Below are positions 1 through 64,000 of a stretch of DNA of 64,000 nucleotides, piece by piece; position 1 is the stretch's first letter; each line of letters starts with the position of its first letter. The notes under the pieces are model-generated. The model worked only from the letters and a program-made list of their open reading frames with translations. It ran no database searches and was not told the DNA's origin. Both the position numbers and the translations under genes were made by a program. This stretch comes from Doris montereyensis. Taxonomy: Eukaryota > Mollusca > Gastropoda > Nudibranchia > Dorididae. The DNA is taken from the NCBI GenBank assembly GCA_037039925.1, contig JAXRKP010000115.1, positions 438,501-502,500 on the forward strand, in the 5' to 3' direction.

Positions 1-199
1 TGTGAGAGATAGAAATTTTAGTGTGAGAGACGATCTTTCTGATGGAGACGATTCTATAAGTATAAGTGAAGCCAAAAGAGCCAGGCCTCCAAGAGGTGTG
101 GCAGAGGTCAGGATGGTGCCTATGAAGCTCTTGCTTCAGGATGGCATTGAAATGACTTACAAAACCCAGACACTAGTAATCTATCAGAATGACTGTTAG
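1..199 (+). CDS. Partial 3' coding exon of an unidentified plus-strand gene
   Basis: An open frame runs from the window edge (GTG at 2) to TAG at 197-199, giving about 65 residues. It is rich in Asp/Ser at first (SDGDDSISISEAKRARPPRG) and ends LVIYQNDC. The composition looks like real protein rather than repeat translation. A possible splice acceptor (ATTTTAG) ends at position 20, so the exon may start at 21. An AATAAA lies about 510 bp after the stop, and the gene would converge on NCAPD3, whose 3' end is at about 1.68 kb. I do not recognise the family. An internal GTCAGG after GGCAGAG could instead act as a donor, in which case translation would not end here. Confidence 0.45.
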   Translation, partial: VRDRNFSVRDDLSDGDDSISISEAKRARPPRGVAEVRMVPMKLLLQDGIEMTYKTQTLVIYQNDC

Positions 200-730
200 A
201 TTTTACAGGGAAAAAAACGGGAAGCCAAGAATATATTATATCTAGATCCTGATGATAGGTTTGAACAGAAGACATCTTTCAAATGGCTTTTTCCTGACCT
301 TGTTTTACCAACTTTACCTTTAAACCCATTTTCATCCCAAAACCCTTAGCAATGGAGACTCCACAGGGTCTTATAGTTATAGAAGTCAGCAACCAAAATG
401 TTAAACTTGAGCACATCTGTTCTCTTCCTACCATTTAAAATGCATGGTGAGAAAAGGAGGTATTTTCACGTAACTCCTTTGATGTTTATATAAGCACCGA
501 ACTCTTTTACTTATCCTAGAGTCCACACAGGTTTTGATCTACTTTTATCTAATCACATGTCGCTTATCACGACCTGGGAACAATAATTTTCTATCTACAT
601 TTAATGTCAATATGCGTTCTTCGATTTTGAAAGTTACACTGCTGTCACAGATTTGATATCAATTTGTTAATTGTCATGTGTCTTTATCATCATAAACAGG
701 AAATAATAAACACTAATTAACGTAAAATGA
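200..730 (+). other. Putative 3' UTR with poly(A) signal
   Basis: AT-rich and without a plausible ORF. A canonical AATAAA sits at 705-710 on the plus strand, a suitable place to end the transcript of the exon at 1-199. This is inferred from position only. Confidence 0.3.
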
Positions 731-1112
731 CACTCAGTGGCAATAGAACCATATTGGTCTCAGGTTGCATTCTATCATCATCTAGTTAAAACCAAGTTAT
801 TATTTAAACTTATAAATATAAATTTAATATGCCTTATGGAATCAGAAAACAATTTCACATTCAATCTGTGCAAGTTAAGGAATTATTTTTTTTTACATAA
901 AAAAGCTTTAAAATTTTATTTTTATCAGTTTCAATGATAAATTTAAAAGTTATATGAACTTGAAAAATACCCGGTATATTAACTGTATATTTACAGTTAC
1001 ATGTTCATAGCACTCACATTTATTTATACACAGTACTTCAAAGAAAGAAAAAAACATTTGGAAAATGTAAAGACAGTTAAAAAATTAATTTCTAATGGTA
1101 TTGGTATGCAAG

Positions 1113-1457
<345 letters not shown>

Positions 1458-1677
1458 GAATGAAAAAGATTTACGAAAGTCATAGAGTCAGAAAGATGAG
1501 TTGGATGTGTGGAAAAGGCCCGGCGTCAATGTAACTGTAACCTTTCTTCATGTCCATACAAAGAGTTTTTGTAAGCATTCAACTTTAATTTAAATGTAGT
1601 TGGAACTTCAAGATCGGATGTAAACAGTCATATTCGTGTATTCTACATAATCTATAATTTTCGATTTCTGCTGCTCT

Positions 1678-45547
<43,870 letters not shown>

Positions 45548-45760
45548 GTTTGTGTGTTTACTTGGCGCCTTGAAAAATATGAATTATGCACTTCCGTCTG
45601 AACTAATCGCCACTTCCATCCAGCAACCTCTCCTCACTGGTCGTGATCGAAAGAATAAAACATGTAGATCTAGATCTAGATCTACATGTAAAATCTACAT
45701 GACGTACATCTATAACTTCTACAAAAATAAAACAATGATTTTGGCCTTGTTGAAAAATTA
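45548..45760 (-). promoter_or_regulatory. NCAPD3 upstream region with 30-bp palindrome
   Basis: The minus-strand ATG at 45547 has a short, locally less AT-rich region above it (GGCGCC at about 45574). No TATA box at a usual distance was seen. A perfect palindrome, 45660-45689 (ACATGTAGATCTAGATC and its mirror), sits about 113 bp upstream of the ATG. Promoter location is inferred. Confidence 0.4.
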
Positions 45761-45913
45761 AATTCCTCGGTTCATTCCCGTGTTTCAATACTTTATCCAT
45801 TATACACTAAATAGGCCTAGAACTGAGAATGAGGAAAAATCGTTCAGTTCTAAAGATAAAGATATCCTGTACACATGTAGAATAATATAATATTCTTTAT
45901 TGTTGTTATACCA

Positions 45914-45936
45914 ATGTGTGTGTGTGTGTGTGTGTC
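45914..45936 (+). repeat. (TG)n microsatellite
   Basis: About 22 bp TG run. Confidence 0.9.
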
Positions 45937-46134
45937 GTAGATAGACTAAACCGATAGTGGATTTGAATGCAATATTATGCAATATTTTGTCCCGATAGCT
46001 CCCCAGTCACGGAGTCTTCAATGATTACATATTTTGTACATGTGACCTCTGAATTTTTCAATCCTCTTCGATATGATTATGACAGTCATTGATGACGATG
46101 GTACGGCCAGCTAAAGATAGTTCGTGTAAAACCC

Positions 46135-46255
46135 TCCCCACGTGCCACGTGGTCCAGGTAAGTGAATCGACACCTAGTCCTATTGAAGGCGGGCGATAAA
46201 AAGGAGGCCCGTGTCCATTTCACAAGACTGTGCACGTTAAGAATCCAGGTTATTA
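46135..46255 (-). repeat. SINE family B, copy 3
   Basis: GATAAAAAGGAGGCCCGTGT and CTGTGCACGTTAAGAATCC are the reverse of the shared block seen at 30.4 and 62.6 kb. Confidence 0.65.
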
Positions 46256-46439
46256 TTGGAGCAGCCGGGAGAAATAAAGAAAAAAATCAATATATTATTT
46301 CCCTTTGTACGTGATTGTATTTACCATTGGTCATTACAAGATCGAAGTCAGTGGGACTCAAGATTCACCTATAGCAAACACAAATACTCAAAATAAATAC
46401 GACACAAAACCACATATTTACCATAAGATAACTACCAGT

Positions 46440-46985
46440 TAGAAGAAATTACATATTTCGCTCACCTAGGAAGCACAATCGTCAACCAGAGAGGTACAGA
46501 TATATGTGAAGCCACAGTTCGATAAGGCCCGAGCCGTATTTTTACAACTCCGAAACTTTGGAGATATGGCAGCATTTCCAAAATAAAAACAAGATTAAAA
46601 ATTCCAATACCTTCGTGAAGACAGCCCTCTTAAATTTATATGGAGCCTAAACATGGAAAATCACCGAAAAAAATCATACCTTACCTAGATCTACATACAT
46701 TCATTCTGGTGTCTACGAAACATCATTGGAATCAACTGGCCAGAGATAATCACACATGAAAATATGTGGCTAAGAACAAACAGAGCCAAATTGAGAATGA
46801 ACTAAAGAAATAACACTGGCGGTGGATACGACACATCTTGAGGAAGCCACAAACTAACATCTCTCGACATGAAATACCTGGGATTGGGAATGGGGTCGGA
46901 AAGATGGCACAGGACAGGGATCGCTGGAGAGCTGGTGTTGATGGCCTTTGCCCCACAAGGGGTAAGACATACTAAGAGATGGTGA
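46440..46985 (+). mobile_element. Decayed non-LTR retrotransposon, C-terminal part
   Basis: Fragments in changing frames read LGSTIVNQRGTD, KARAVFLQLRNF, WRWIRHILRKPQTNISRHE and KMAQDRDRWRAGVDGLCPTR. The order and motifs are those of LINE ORF2 C-termini. Many frameshifts. Intergenic. Confidence 0.75.
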
Positions 46986-47809
46986 TTATATTGACGATGA
47001 TGATGATGCTGAAGACGACGATAATGATGATGATGATTCTTGAGCTACGAAAACGATTTTTATTGAGAAAAATTGAGAAATGAAACATTAAACATTTGTA
47101 ATTGAGATCAACAGCCTCCTGTCGTTTGAAGGTGAGGTGAAGTGGGTGTGTGATTGAGTGTGATAAGACGTGGCCGTTTCTACAAACATGGAATTTTAAA
47201 AAAAAAAAGTCACTGGAGGACCAGGATTAGTAATTCTCTTTCCCACTGCTCTCGTCTTTGCTTGATTTATTCTTTTCGTGTTCTCTGTTCTCCTTTTCTT
47301 CTGACACAACATAGTGTGACAGTTGTGTACGTGTGTAATCCATACTCGAGTTTCGTCTGATGAAGGATTATTACATCCGAAACATCACGTGTTTGTTCTG
47401 TTTCCTTTGGAACAGTTATCACGTTGTTTTTTTGTAAGTGATAACACCCACCCACCCTTCTCACTCCCCACCTGGCTCTTGGGAAGATCAAATCGTCTTA
47501 TCTTTATATTATTATGTGATGTACCGTGACACTGGCAGATGAAAGACAATATTGGAGATCGTCAGTAAGTAAGTGTTCTTTGCACTATAAATAGAAAACT
47601 GCATGTGCATGACATGTAAACATGACGTAAAAAACAACGGGTCATCAATTATCCCCTCACGCAGAGTTTCCCAAACTTTTCTTTCCCAGCACATGACCTC
47701 TTTCAGTAATACCAAACTCACAATGGCTCCTATCTTTGTAAGCCATCTGAAAATGTACTCTTTTAATATCGTAAAAACATTGTTTAAAATTTACAAGATT
47801 AATTCGCAG

Positions 47810-48084
<275 letters not shown>

Positions 48085-48111
48085 CAAGTTTATTGTTGAT
48101 TATTAAGGATA

Positions 48112-48362
48112 GTGTGTCGTCAGTGGCCGAGCGGTTAGACTGGCAGACCGGGTTTGAATCCTAGCAAAGCTACGTCCGACGTTGTGTTCCTTGGGAAAGA
48201 CATTTCTCCCACTCTACCCAAGTGCACTCAGTTGAGCTTGGGAGTAAAAACCTACGTCCAACTACAGGAGGCGATTATTATCACCTCTTCTCTTCACGCT
48301 ATTGAAACCAGGATAAGCTCCGACTCAATGGGCCGTAATGGCCTTGAAGGAACTTTAACAAG
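48112..48362 (+). repeat. tRNA-derived SINE family A, copy 2
   Basis: Head GTGGCCGAGCGGTTAGACTG (A box) and GGGTTTGAATCC (B box), then the body GACGTTGTGTTCCTTGGGAA and the end GGCCTTGAAGGAACTTT. Pol III boxes are intact in form, but it is a SINE, not a tRNA gene: no acceptor-stem pairing and a long non-tRNA body. Confidence 0.88.
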
Positions 48363-48679
48363 GATTGATTTGATTATATATTTGAATAAGAAGGATGTTT
48401 TTGCTTTCGTGAACTTCCATGACCCGCAGTTTGGGAACCCCTGTCACAACCACTTGGCTTGTCTGTGGCTAGAGCAAACTACTCTGCTTGTGGGCGTTCC
48501 CATAAAGAAAGATGGACTTATAGTTTGTATCCCCTTAAAATGCAGGATCACTGACTTTACATCATTTATCCCCCATTAGACCATTTCATTCAAAGTAAAA
48601 TCCTGACAACTTCCTGCGGAGCATACAGTCCAGAATGCTGCTGGGTACTAACACTCTGACAATATCTTTCTTTACCTAT

Positions 48680-48845
48680 AGCTGGGTACTCATTCACATT
48701 TGAGTCGAGTGAGGAAAGTAGAGTAAAGTACCTTTCCTAAGAGTACAACGTTGTGAAAAAGCCCACCTGTGCCAGTCGTGGGGTTTCAATCACGACTGTC
48801 GTCGCAATTACAAGCTCACAACGCCTCACGGTACTGTTGGTTGGT
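48680..48845 (-). repeat. Possible further tRNA-like SINE
   Basis: The minus strand reads GATTGAAACCCCACGACTGG, then TTGTACTCTTAGGAAAGGTA, similar in plan to family A (B box followed by a TTCCTT..GAAAG block) but diverged. Confidence 0.4.
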
Positions 48846-48849
48846 CCTG

Positions 48850-50420
48850 CTGTTAGAGTCAACTCTCACGTTTAGACCCACACTCTCGTTAACGTATTCA
48901 TTGAGACTGAAAGGGCTTTCCTTTTACAAAAAATATATATATATACATGTACTACGTTTGAAAGCAAACCTAGAAAGGTACAAAAAGAAGAAAAAAACAC
49001 AAATTTAACAAAACCAAACACACAATTTCCGAAACAAACAAAAGGGAACGGCACCATTCCCAAATTGGACAAATAAAAAGAATAAAAAATACCTTGACAA
49101 GGACACTAACATGAACACAAAGAAGGCATATCAAGACAAGAGAATAGCAAAACTTATAATATAAGATATAATTTGTTTAAAAGTGACAATAAGAGAGAAA
49201 TGAATAATCAAACCACTGCTTGAATTTAAAGGGTAAAATTATATGTAATATGTCAATAATAAAGGAAAGAATATATATATAATTTAAACAGTGTAATTTA
49301 TTTTGAAACAAAACCATAATAACATAAATATCCTTTTGCCATTTATTCTTTGGTTCATGGAATGTTAGCAACAATGCGTTTAATGGACAAAATCTCCCAT
49401 AAAATAGATATTATATTGTTTTTATTATTATAAATAAAGTAAATAAAATTTTAAAGATTCAGGTCAGTAGCTGTATACAATGGAACGTTTACAAATTCCC
49501 ATTTCTATTATATCTGCTAGGTTCAATCAACTTATCATATATATTCACAATGAGTATGCATTTAAAGGTCTTTTACATCTTTGTTTTTATACACAAAGGG
49601 AAAAATAACCTTTCTAATTCTAATATTGGATTTGAAACCAAAACATTTGAATCATGAATCTAGATTGTAGTGACTTGACTAATAATTATTTTTTAAAAAT
49701 TCTACTGAAATACATTTCAGGATACTGATTAACTAGATTTATTGTGCGCACAGTTTCCGTTTCTTTCCCCAGTCATAAAGATGGCAATAAAAGAAGTAGA
49801 ATTCCTGTCTGGGTCCACCAACAGGTTTTGTTTTAAGTATAAAACATCTCTTTTGAAGAGTTGCGGTTTCCATCATAAAGATAATAGTGAAAGGAATAAA
49901 GCTTCCTCTAAGCCATTTAAAAAACGTTCAAACGTAGACAATTTCTCGTTATTTGTTATTAACGATTTGCATAATATTTGTTTTCTCGTCTTTATCATGG
50001 AAACGATAATGAAAATATTTTCTCACAAGGTCCACAACAATATTTTCAATGTAGAAAAATCCATTACGCCTATGCACCCTCTGCAGACAAGTGCCTGTTA
50101 ATTGCAGCAGTGGAAACTAAAGTATAGATCTATGGATTTATAAAGGTACATGTGCATTATAATGTATTATATTTAATTTGTCTTAGTACATTAAGGAGCA
50201 GATAACATAAAGACAGGAGGCAACGTATTTGTATTGCAATGATAAAATGACCGTACTATGTACTGTTGTCCTTTACCTTCAACAATGTCTTCTAAAGGTA
50301 CAGTAAGACTGCTTGAACTGTTCTATTACTGAGGGTCTAATTTAATGTCGGCTCGAACTAATAGCTCAGTGTCTTATTATGAAAAAAAACACACCAAGGG
50401 TCTTAGTTTGACATGTGATA
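48850..50420. other. Intergenic: no supported gene
   Basis: AT-rich, with a short (TA)n at 48931-48942. A plus-strand 119-codon ORF at 49742-50101 lacks family similarity, splice logic or a promoter, and is not called. Confidence 0.5.
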
Positions 50421-50424
50421 GTGT

Positions 50425-50652
50425 TCATTTCACGACAAGATGGGGAATACATGGTGGTGCGCAGATCAATGGTTGCAGCCTGTTTTGGGGCCATAATGTG
50501 CTTTGCAAAAATTCCTGATAGTAGTGATAGTCTAATCTTCTCTCCCACAGAACACTAAAACAGTGTTCTGTGTTCTCTCGAGGGGATTCTAACGTTGACG
50601 CCATGTCTATGATTACTACACTGTTATTGCCCCGCTCCCGTTCTGGCGCCAT
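50425..50652 (-). CDS. Orphan ORF, possible first exon or element fragment
   Basis: 75 codons from ATGGCGCCAGAACGGGAG, in a locally GC-richer patch between the Kelch gene and NCAPD3. It reads MAPERERGNNSVVIIDMAST, then HCFSVLWERRLDYHYYQEFL, then becomes Pro/Cys-rich; an overlapping frame (GIFAKHIMAPKQAATIDLRT) stays open beyond it. Given the indel rate in this window, a frame break near 50515 is possible. The SVLWERRLDY part faintly recalls the start of BTB domains, but that is not enough to name it. Confidence 0.25.
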   Translation of the reverse strand: MAPERERGNNSVVIIDMASTLESPRENTEHCFSVLWERRLDYHYYQEFLQSTLWPQNRLQPLICAPPCIPHLVVK

Positions 50653-51171
50653 TACTTGTTTAATGATTATCCTAGCAACAACAAAACAAACTATTTCTCA
50701 AACACAAGTAACCTACTATAGGAACATTGGACATGGATCAACAAACATACTAACTGACGTAAATAGACCTGATACACTGACATTTATGATCAACAACTTA
50801 TGATTCTTAGCACGGTCTCATATTCTGAATGTCACATCAAGCAGTATGTTTAAATTGTAAGAAACAAGGACGCTTATATCTCTAAAAAAAGGTCATTCAA
50901 CAATGTGGAAACCTTCATAATACATGCATAACATCAAGGTAAAATCCATAACATCATGAATGCAAATTACAAGCTTGCTTTATTTGTGCAAAAATATGTA
51001 TACATGTACATGTACTGGAGATCATTGGATCAAATTAGATTTGGTCTACATTTATGTTTTAACAAAGAAAACATTTCCTACATGTATACATTTTAAAAAA
51101 CGCAAATAGTTGGCTGCCAGATGAGAAATTGACATTTAAGTCCAAGAGAAACGTTTAAAACAATTGATGGC

Positions 51172-54100
51172 ATTCAAACAATCGTAGCATATAAACAATC
51201 ATGGCATTTAAACAATCCTGGCATTTTAAATAATATTGGCATTTAAACAGTTGTGGCATTTAAACAATCTTTCTTTCTTTCTTTCTTTTTTTATCAGCTC
51301 CCATTCTACCTTTCGGTGTATGGGTTCAGATGCCCGAGATGATTTTTCTCCAGGATGCCCTGTCCTGGTATTTTCTGTTTCCTTCCAAAAAAGTTAAATT
51401 TCTATGTTTCAATGCCTCTTTTATATCTTCTTCCCACTTTCTCCGAGGTCTGTCTTTTGGTCTTTTACCTTGGGCTTTAGCACTCTATACTGGTTTAGTT
51501 ATTCTATTGTCATTCATTCTGTTTACATGCCCAAACCATCTCAATTGATTTGTTTCTATCTTAGTTTTTATGCCATCTGTTTTGGTTTGATCTCTTATTG
51601 TTGTGTTTCTGATTTTGTCTCTTTTAGTTTTCCCTACTACTCATCTTAGATATTTCATTTCAGCTGCCTGTACTCTACTGTATTCTCTACTGTCTAAAGT
51701 CCAAGTTTCGCTGCCATAGAGGAGAGTAGGACAATAAACTGTATTGTATACTGCCATTTTGGTTTTTGTTGACAATTCTTGCTTACCTACAAATGCCTTT
51801 CCTAGATGGTTATATATTGCACTTGCTTTTTTGATTCTCTGGCTGATTTCTTCGTGGCATTTAAATAATCGTGGCACTTCAAACAATCGTGGTATTTAAA
51901 TAATCATGGCATTTCAAACAATCGTGGTATTTAAATAATCATGGCATTTCAAACAATCGTGGTATTTAAACAATGGCATTTCAAACAATCATGGCATTTA
52001 AACAATCGTGGTATTTAAATAATCGTGGCATTTCAAACAATCGTGGCATTTCAAACAATCATGGCATTTCAAACAATCGTGGTATTTCAAACAATCATGG
52101 CATTTCAAACAAATTTAAACAATCATGGCTTTTAAAAAATCGTGGCATTTCAAACAATCATGGCATTTCAAACAATCGTGGCATTTAAACAATCGTGGCA
52201 TTTCAAACAATCATGGCATTTCAAACAATCATGGCATTTCAAACAATCATGGCATTTCAAACAAGCATTTCAAACAATCATGGCATTTCAAACAATCGTG
52301 GCATTTCAAACAATCATGGCATTTCAAACAATCGTGGTATTTAAACAATCATGGCATTTCAACAATCGTGGCACTCAAAAAATCATGGCATTTCAAACAA
52401 TCGTGGCATTTAAACAATCATGGCATTTCAAACAATCGTGGCACTCAAACAATGGGGGCATTTAAACAATCATGGCATTTCAAACAATTGTGGCACTCAA
52501 ACAATCGGCATTTAAACAATCATGGCATTTAAACAAATTAAACAATCATGGCATTTCAAACAATCATTTTCATTTAAACAATCATGGCATTTCAAACAAT
52601 CGGGGCATTTAAACAATCGGCATTTCAAACAATCGTGGCACTCAAACAATCGGGGCATTTAAACAATCATGGCAGCATTTCAAACAAGTGGCATTTCAAA
52701 CAATCGTGGCACTCAAACAATCAGGGCATTTAAACAATCATGGCATTTCAAACAATCGTGGCACTCAAACAATCGGGGCATTTAAACAATCATGGCATTT
52801 CAAACAAATCAAACAATCGGGGCATTTAAACAATCATGGCATTTCAAACAATCGTGGCACTCAAACAATCGGGGCATTTAAACAATCATGGCATTTCAAA
52901 CAATGGCACTCAAACAATCGGGGCATTTAAACAATCATGGCATTTTGGCACTCAAACAACCTGCATTAAACAATGGGCAAACAATCGTGGCACTTTCGGG
53001 GCATTTAAACAATCATGGCACTCAAACAATCAGTCACTCAAACAAATCATTTAAACAATCACGGCTTTTAAGGGAGGGGGGGGGCGGCACCTGAAGTGAT
53101 TTTTTTGCTTTTGAGTTTAGGTTTTTGCTTTTAGCATGTTCATGAGGAACACTCAAGATACAGTCATCATATACCACCTCCTCCTTAAACAATCATGGCA
53201 TTTACACAACGTAGTGGTATTCAAACAATCGTGGTATTCAAACAATCGTGGTATTCAAACAATCGTGGTCAAACAATTCAAACAATCGTGGCCTTTTAAA
53301 CAATCGTGGCCTTTCAAACAATCAATTCAAACAATCGGTATTCAAACAATCGTATTCAAACAATCGGTATTCAAACAATCGTGGCTTTTCAAACAATCGT
53401 GGTATTCAAACTTTTCAAACAATCGTAGTATTCAAACAATGGCCTTTCAAACAATCGTAGTATTCAAACAATCGTGGCTTTTCAAACAATGTATTCAAAC
53501 AATCGTAGCTATTCAAACAATCGTGGCTTTTCAAACAAAACATTCAAACAATCGTGGCTTTTCAAACAATCTTTCAAACAATCGTGGCTTTTTCAAACAA
53601 ATTCAAACAATGGCCTTTCAAACAATCGTGGTATTCAAACAATCCAAACAATCGTGTATTCAAACAATCGTGGCCTTTCAAACAATCGTGGTATTCAAAC
53701 AATCGTGGCCTTTCAAACAATCGTGGCCTTTCAAACAATCGTGGCCTTTCAAACAATCGTGGCCTTTCAAACAATCGTGGCCTTTCAAACAATCGTGGCC
53801 TTTTAAACAATCGTGTATTTAAACAATCTTTCAAACAATCGTGGTATTCAAACAATCGTGGCCTTTCAAACAATCGTGGCCTTTCAAACAATCGCCTTTG
53901 GCCTTTCAAACAATTGTGGCCTTTCAAACAATCGTGGCCTTTCAAACAATTGGCCTTTCAAACAATTGTGGCTTTTCAAACAATCGTGGCTTTCAAACAG
54001 TTGTGGCTTTCAAACAATTGTGGCCTTTCAAACAATCGTGGCTTTCAAACAATTGTACCTTTTAAACAATTGTGGCTTTCAAACAATCGTGGCTTTCAAA

Positions 54101-54245
54101 CAATTGTAGCCTTTCAAACAATCGTGGCCTTTCAAACAATCGTGGCTATTAAACAATCATGGCTTTTAAATAATCGTAGCATTTACACAATCATGGTTTT
54201 TAAACAATCACGGCTTTTAAACAATCGTGGCTTTTAAACAATCGT
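51172..54245 (+). repeat. 17/18-bp minisatellite, about 3 kb, split by a LINE
   Basis: Units GTGGCATTTCAAACAATC (18 bp) and GTGGCATTTAAACAATC (17 bp) dominate 51855-53068. After about 115 bp of unrelated sequence, the block at 53185-54245 shifts to GTGGTATTCAAACAATC and GTGGCCTTTCAAACAATC. A short stretch (51172-51262) precedes the LINE at 51264-51862. Long ORFs translating as FKQSWH or SNNRGL repeats are artefacts of the unit. It ends within 20 bp of the Kelch gene stop codon. Confidence 0.97.
51264..51862 (-). mobile_element. LINE remnant inserted in the minisatellite
   Basis: Same family as 2191-3290, 3' part only. The minus-strand frame EISQRIKKASAIYNHLGKAF, then TLLYGSETWTLDSREYSRVQ. 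The 3' end has a TTTC-rich tail (51264-51285) and array units continue on both sides. 5' truncation is at the codons for EISQR. Confidence 0.92.
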
Positions 54246-54261
54246 GCAAATAAGCCTACAG

Positions 54262-64000
<9,739 letters not shown>

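Noticed and set aside
48121..48200. tRNA gene
   Set aside because: A and B boxes are present but there is no acceptor stem, and the sequence continues into a body shared with three other copies; it is a SINE.
49742..50101. 119-codon plus-strand ORF
   Set aside because: AT-rich, no recognisable motif, no promoter or splice context; length is compatible with chance.
51973..54237. Series of ORFs encoding FKQSWH or SNNRGL repeats
   Set aside because: Translations of the 17/18-bp minisatellite in several frames; no codon bias, signal or splice context.

Overview
The window is eukaryotic nuclear DNA from an animal: AT-rich, with short exons (mostly 70-240 bp) bounded by GT..AG introns, several families of short interspersed repeats, LINE remnants, DNA-transposon remnants, and large amounts of micro- and minisatellite. 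The repeat style (frequent AGATCT-type strings, very long GA tracts) suggests a mollusc, possibly a heterobranch gastropod. That placement is an inference and was not tested. There are no prokaryotic operons, CRISPR arrays or rRNA.

Layout. (1) 1-199 (+): a partial coding exon, probably the 3' end of a neighbouring plus-strand gene, with an AATAAA at 705-710. (2) 1678-45547 (-): a near-complete gene for condensin-2 complex subunit D3 (NCAPD3), rebuilt here as 43 coding exons encoding about 1,575 residues; the human protein is about 1,500. The exons align in order with the vertebrate protein from the N-terminus to the phosphorylatable TP-rich tail. Its introns hold most of the repeats: five fragments of one LINE family, two other LINE remnants, a TA-flanked pogo/mariner-like element, a dispersed family of about 130 bp, SINE-like repeats, and minisatellites of 12, 27, 48, 63 and 69 bp. 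(3) About 45.6-54.2 kb: intergenic, with the NCAPD3 upstream region carrying a perfect 30-bp palindrome, a LINE remnant, a hAT-like element containing a SINE and a GA tract, an orphan ORF, and a 17/18-bp minisatellite of about 3 kb split by a LINE. (4) 54262 to beyond 64000 (-): the 3' half of a Kelch-repeat gene (6 exons seen; the 5' end is outside). Its introns hold a 22/44-bp GATAATAATG array of about 2.4 kb, TA/GATA and GA/GAA tracts, SINEs, and a small element with terminal inverted repeats. That element carries a plus-strand exon resembling the N-terminus of ZSWIM/FAR1-type (MULE-derived) proteins.

Main observation. Once exon phases are followed, both minus-strand genes carry single-base frame breaks: five in NCAPD3 and three in the Kelch gene. 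Most lie in homopolymers and all are consistent with one missing base; almost all splice sites are intact. The plus-strand ZSWIM-like exon has one break of the opposite sign in an A7 run. The simplest reading is uncorrected homopolymer error in the assembly rather than pseudogenes, so automatic gene prediction will have fragmented or missed these genes.

NCAPD3 and the Kelch gene have unrelated roles (mitotic chromosome condensation; probable Cullin-3 adaptor or actin-type beta-propeller protein). Nothing in the sequence links them functionally.
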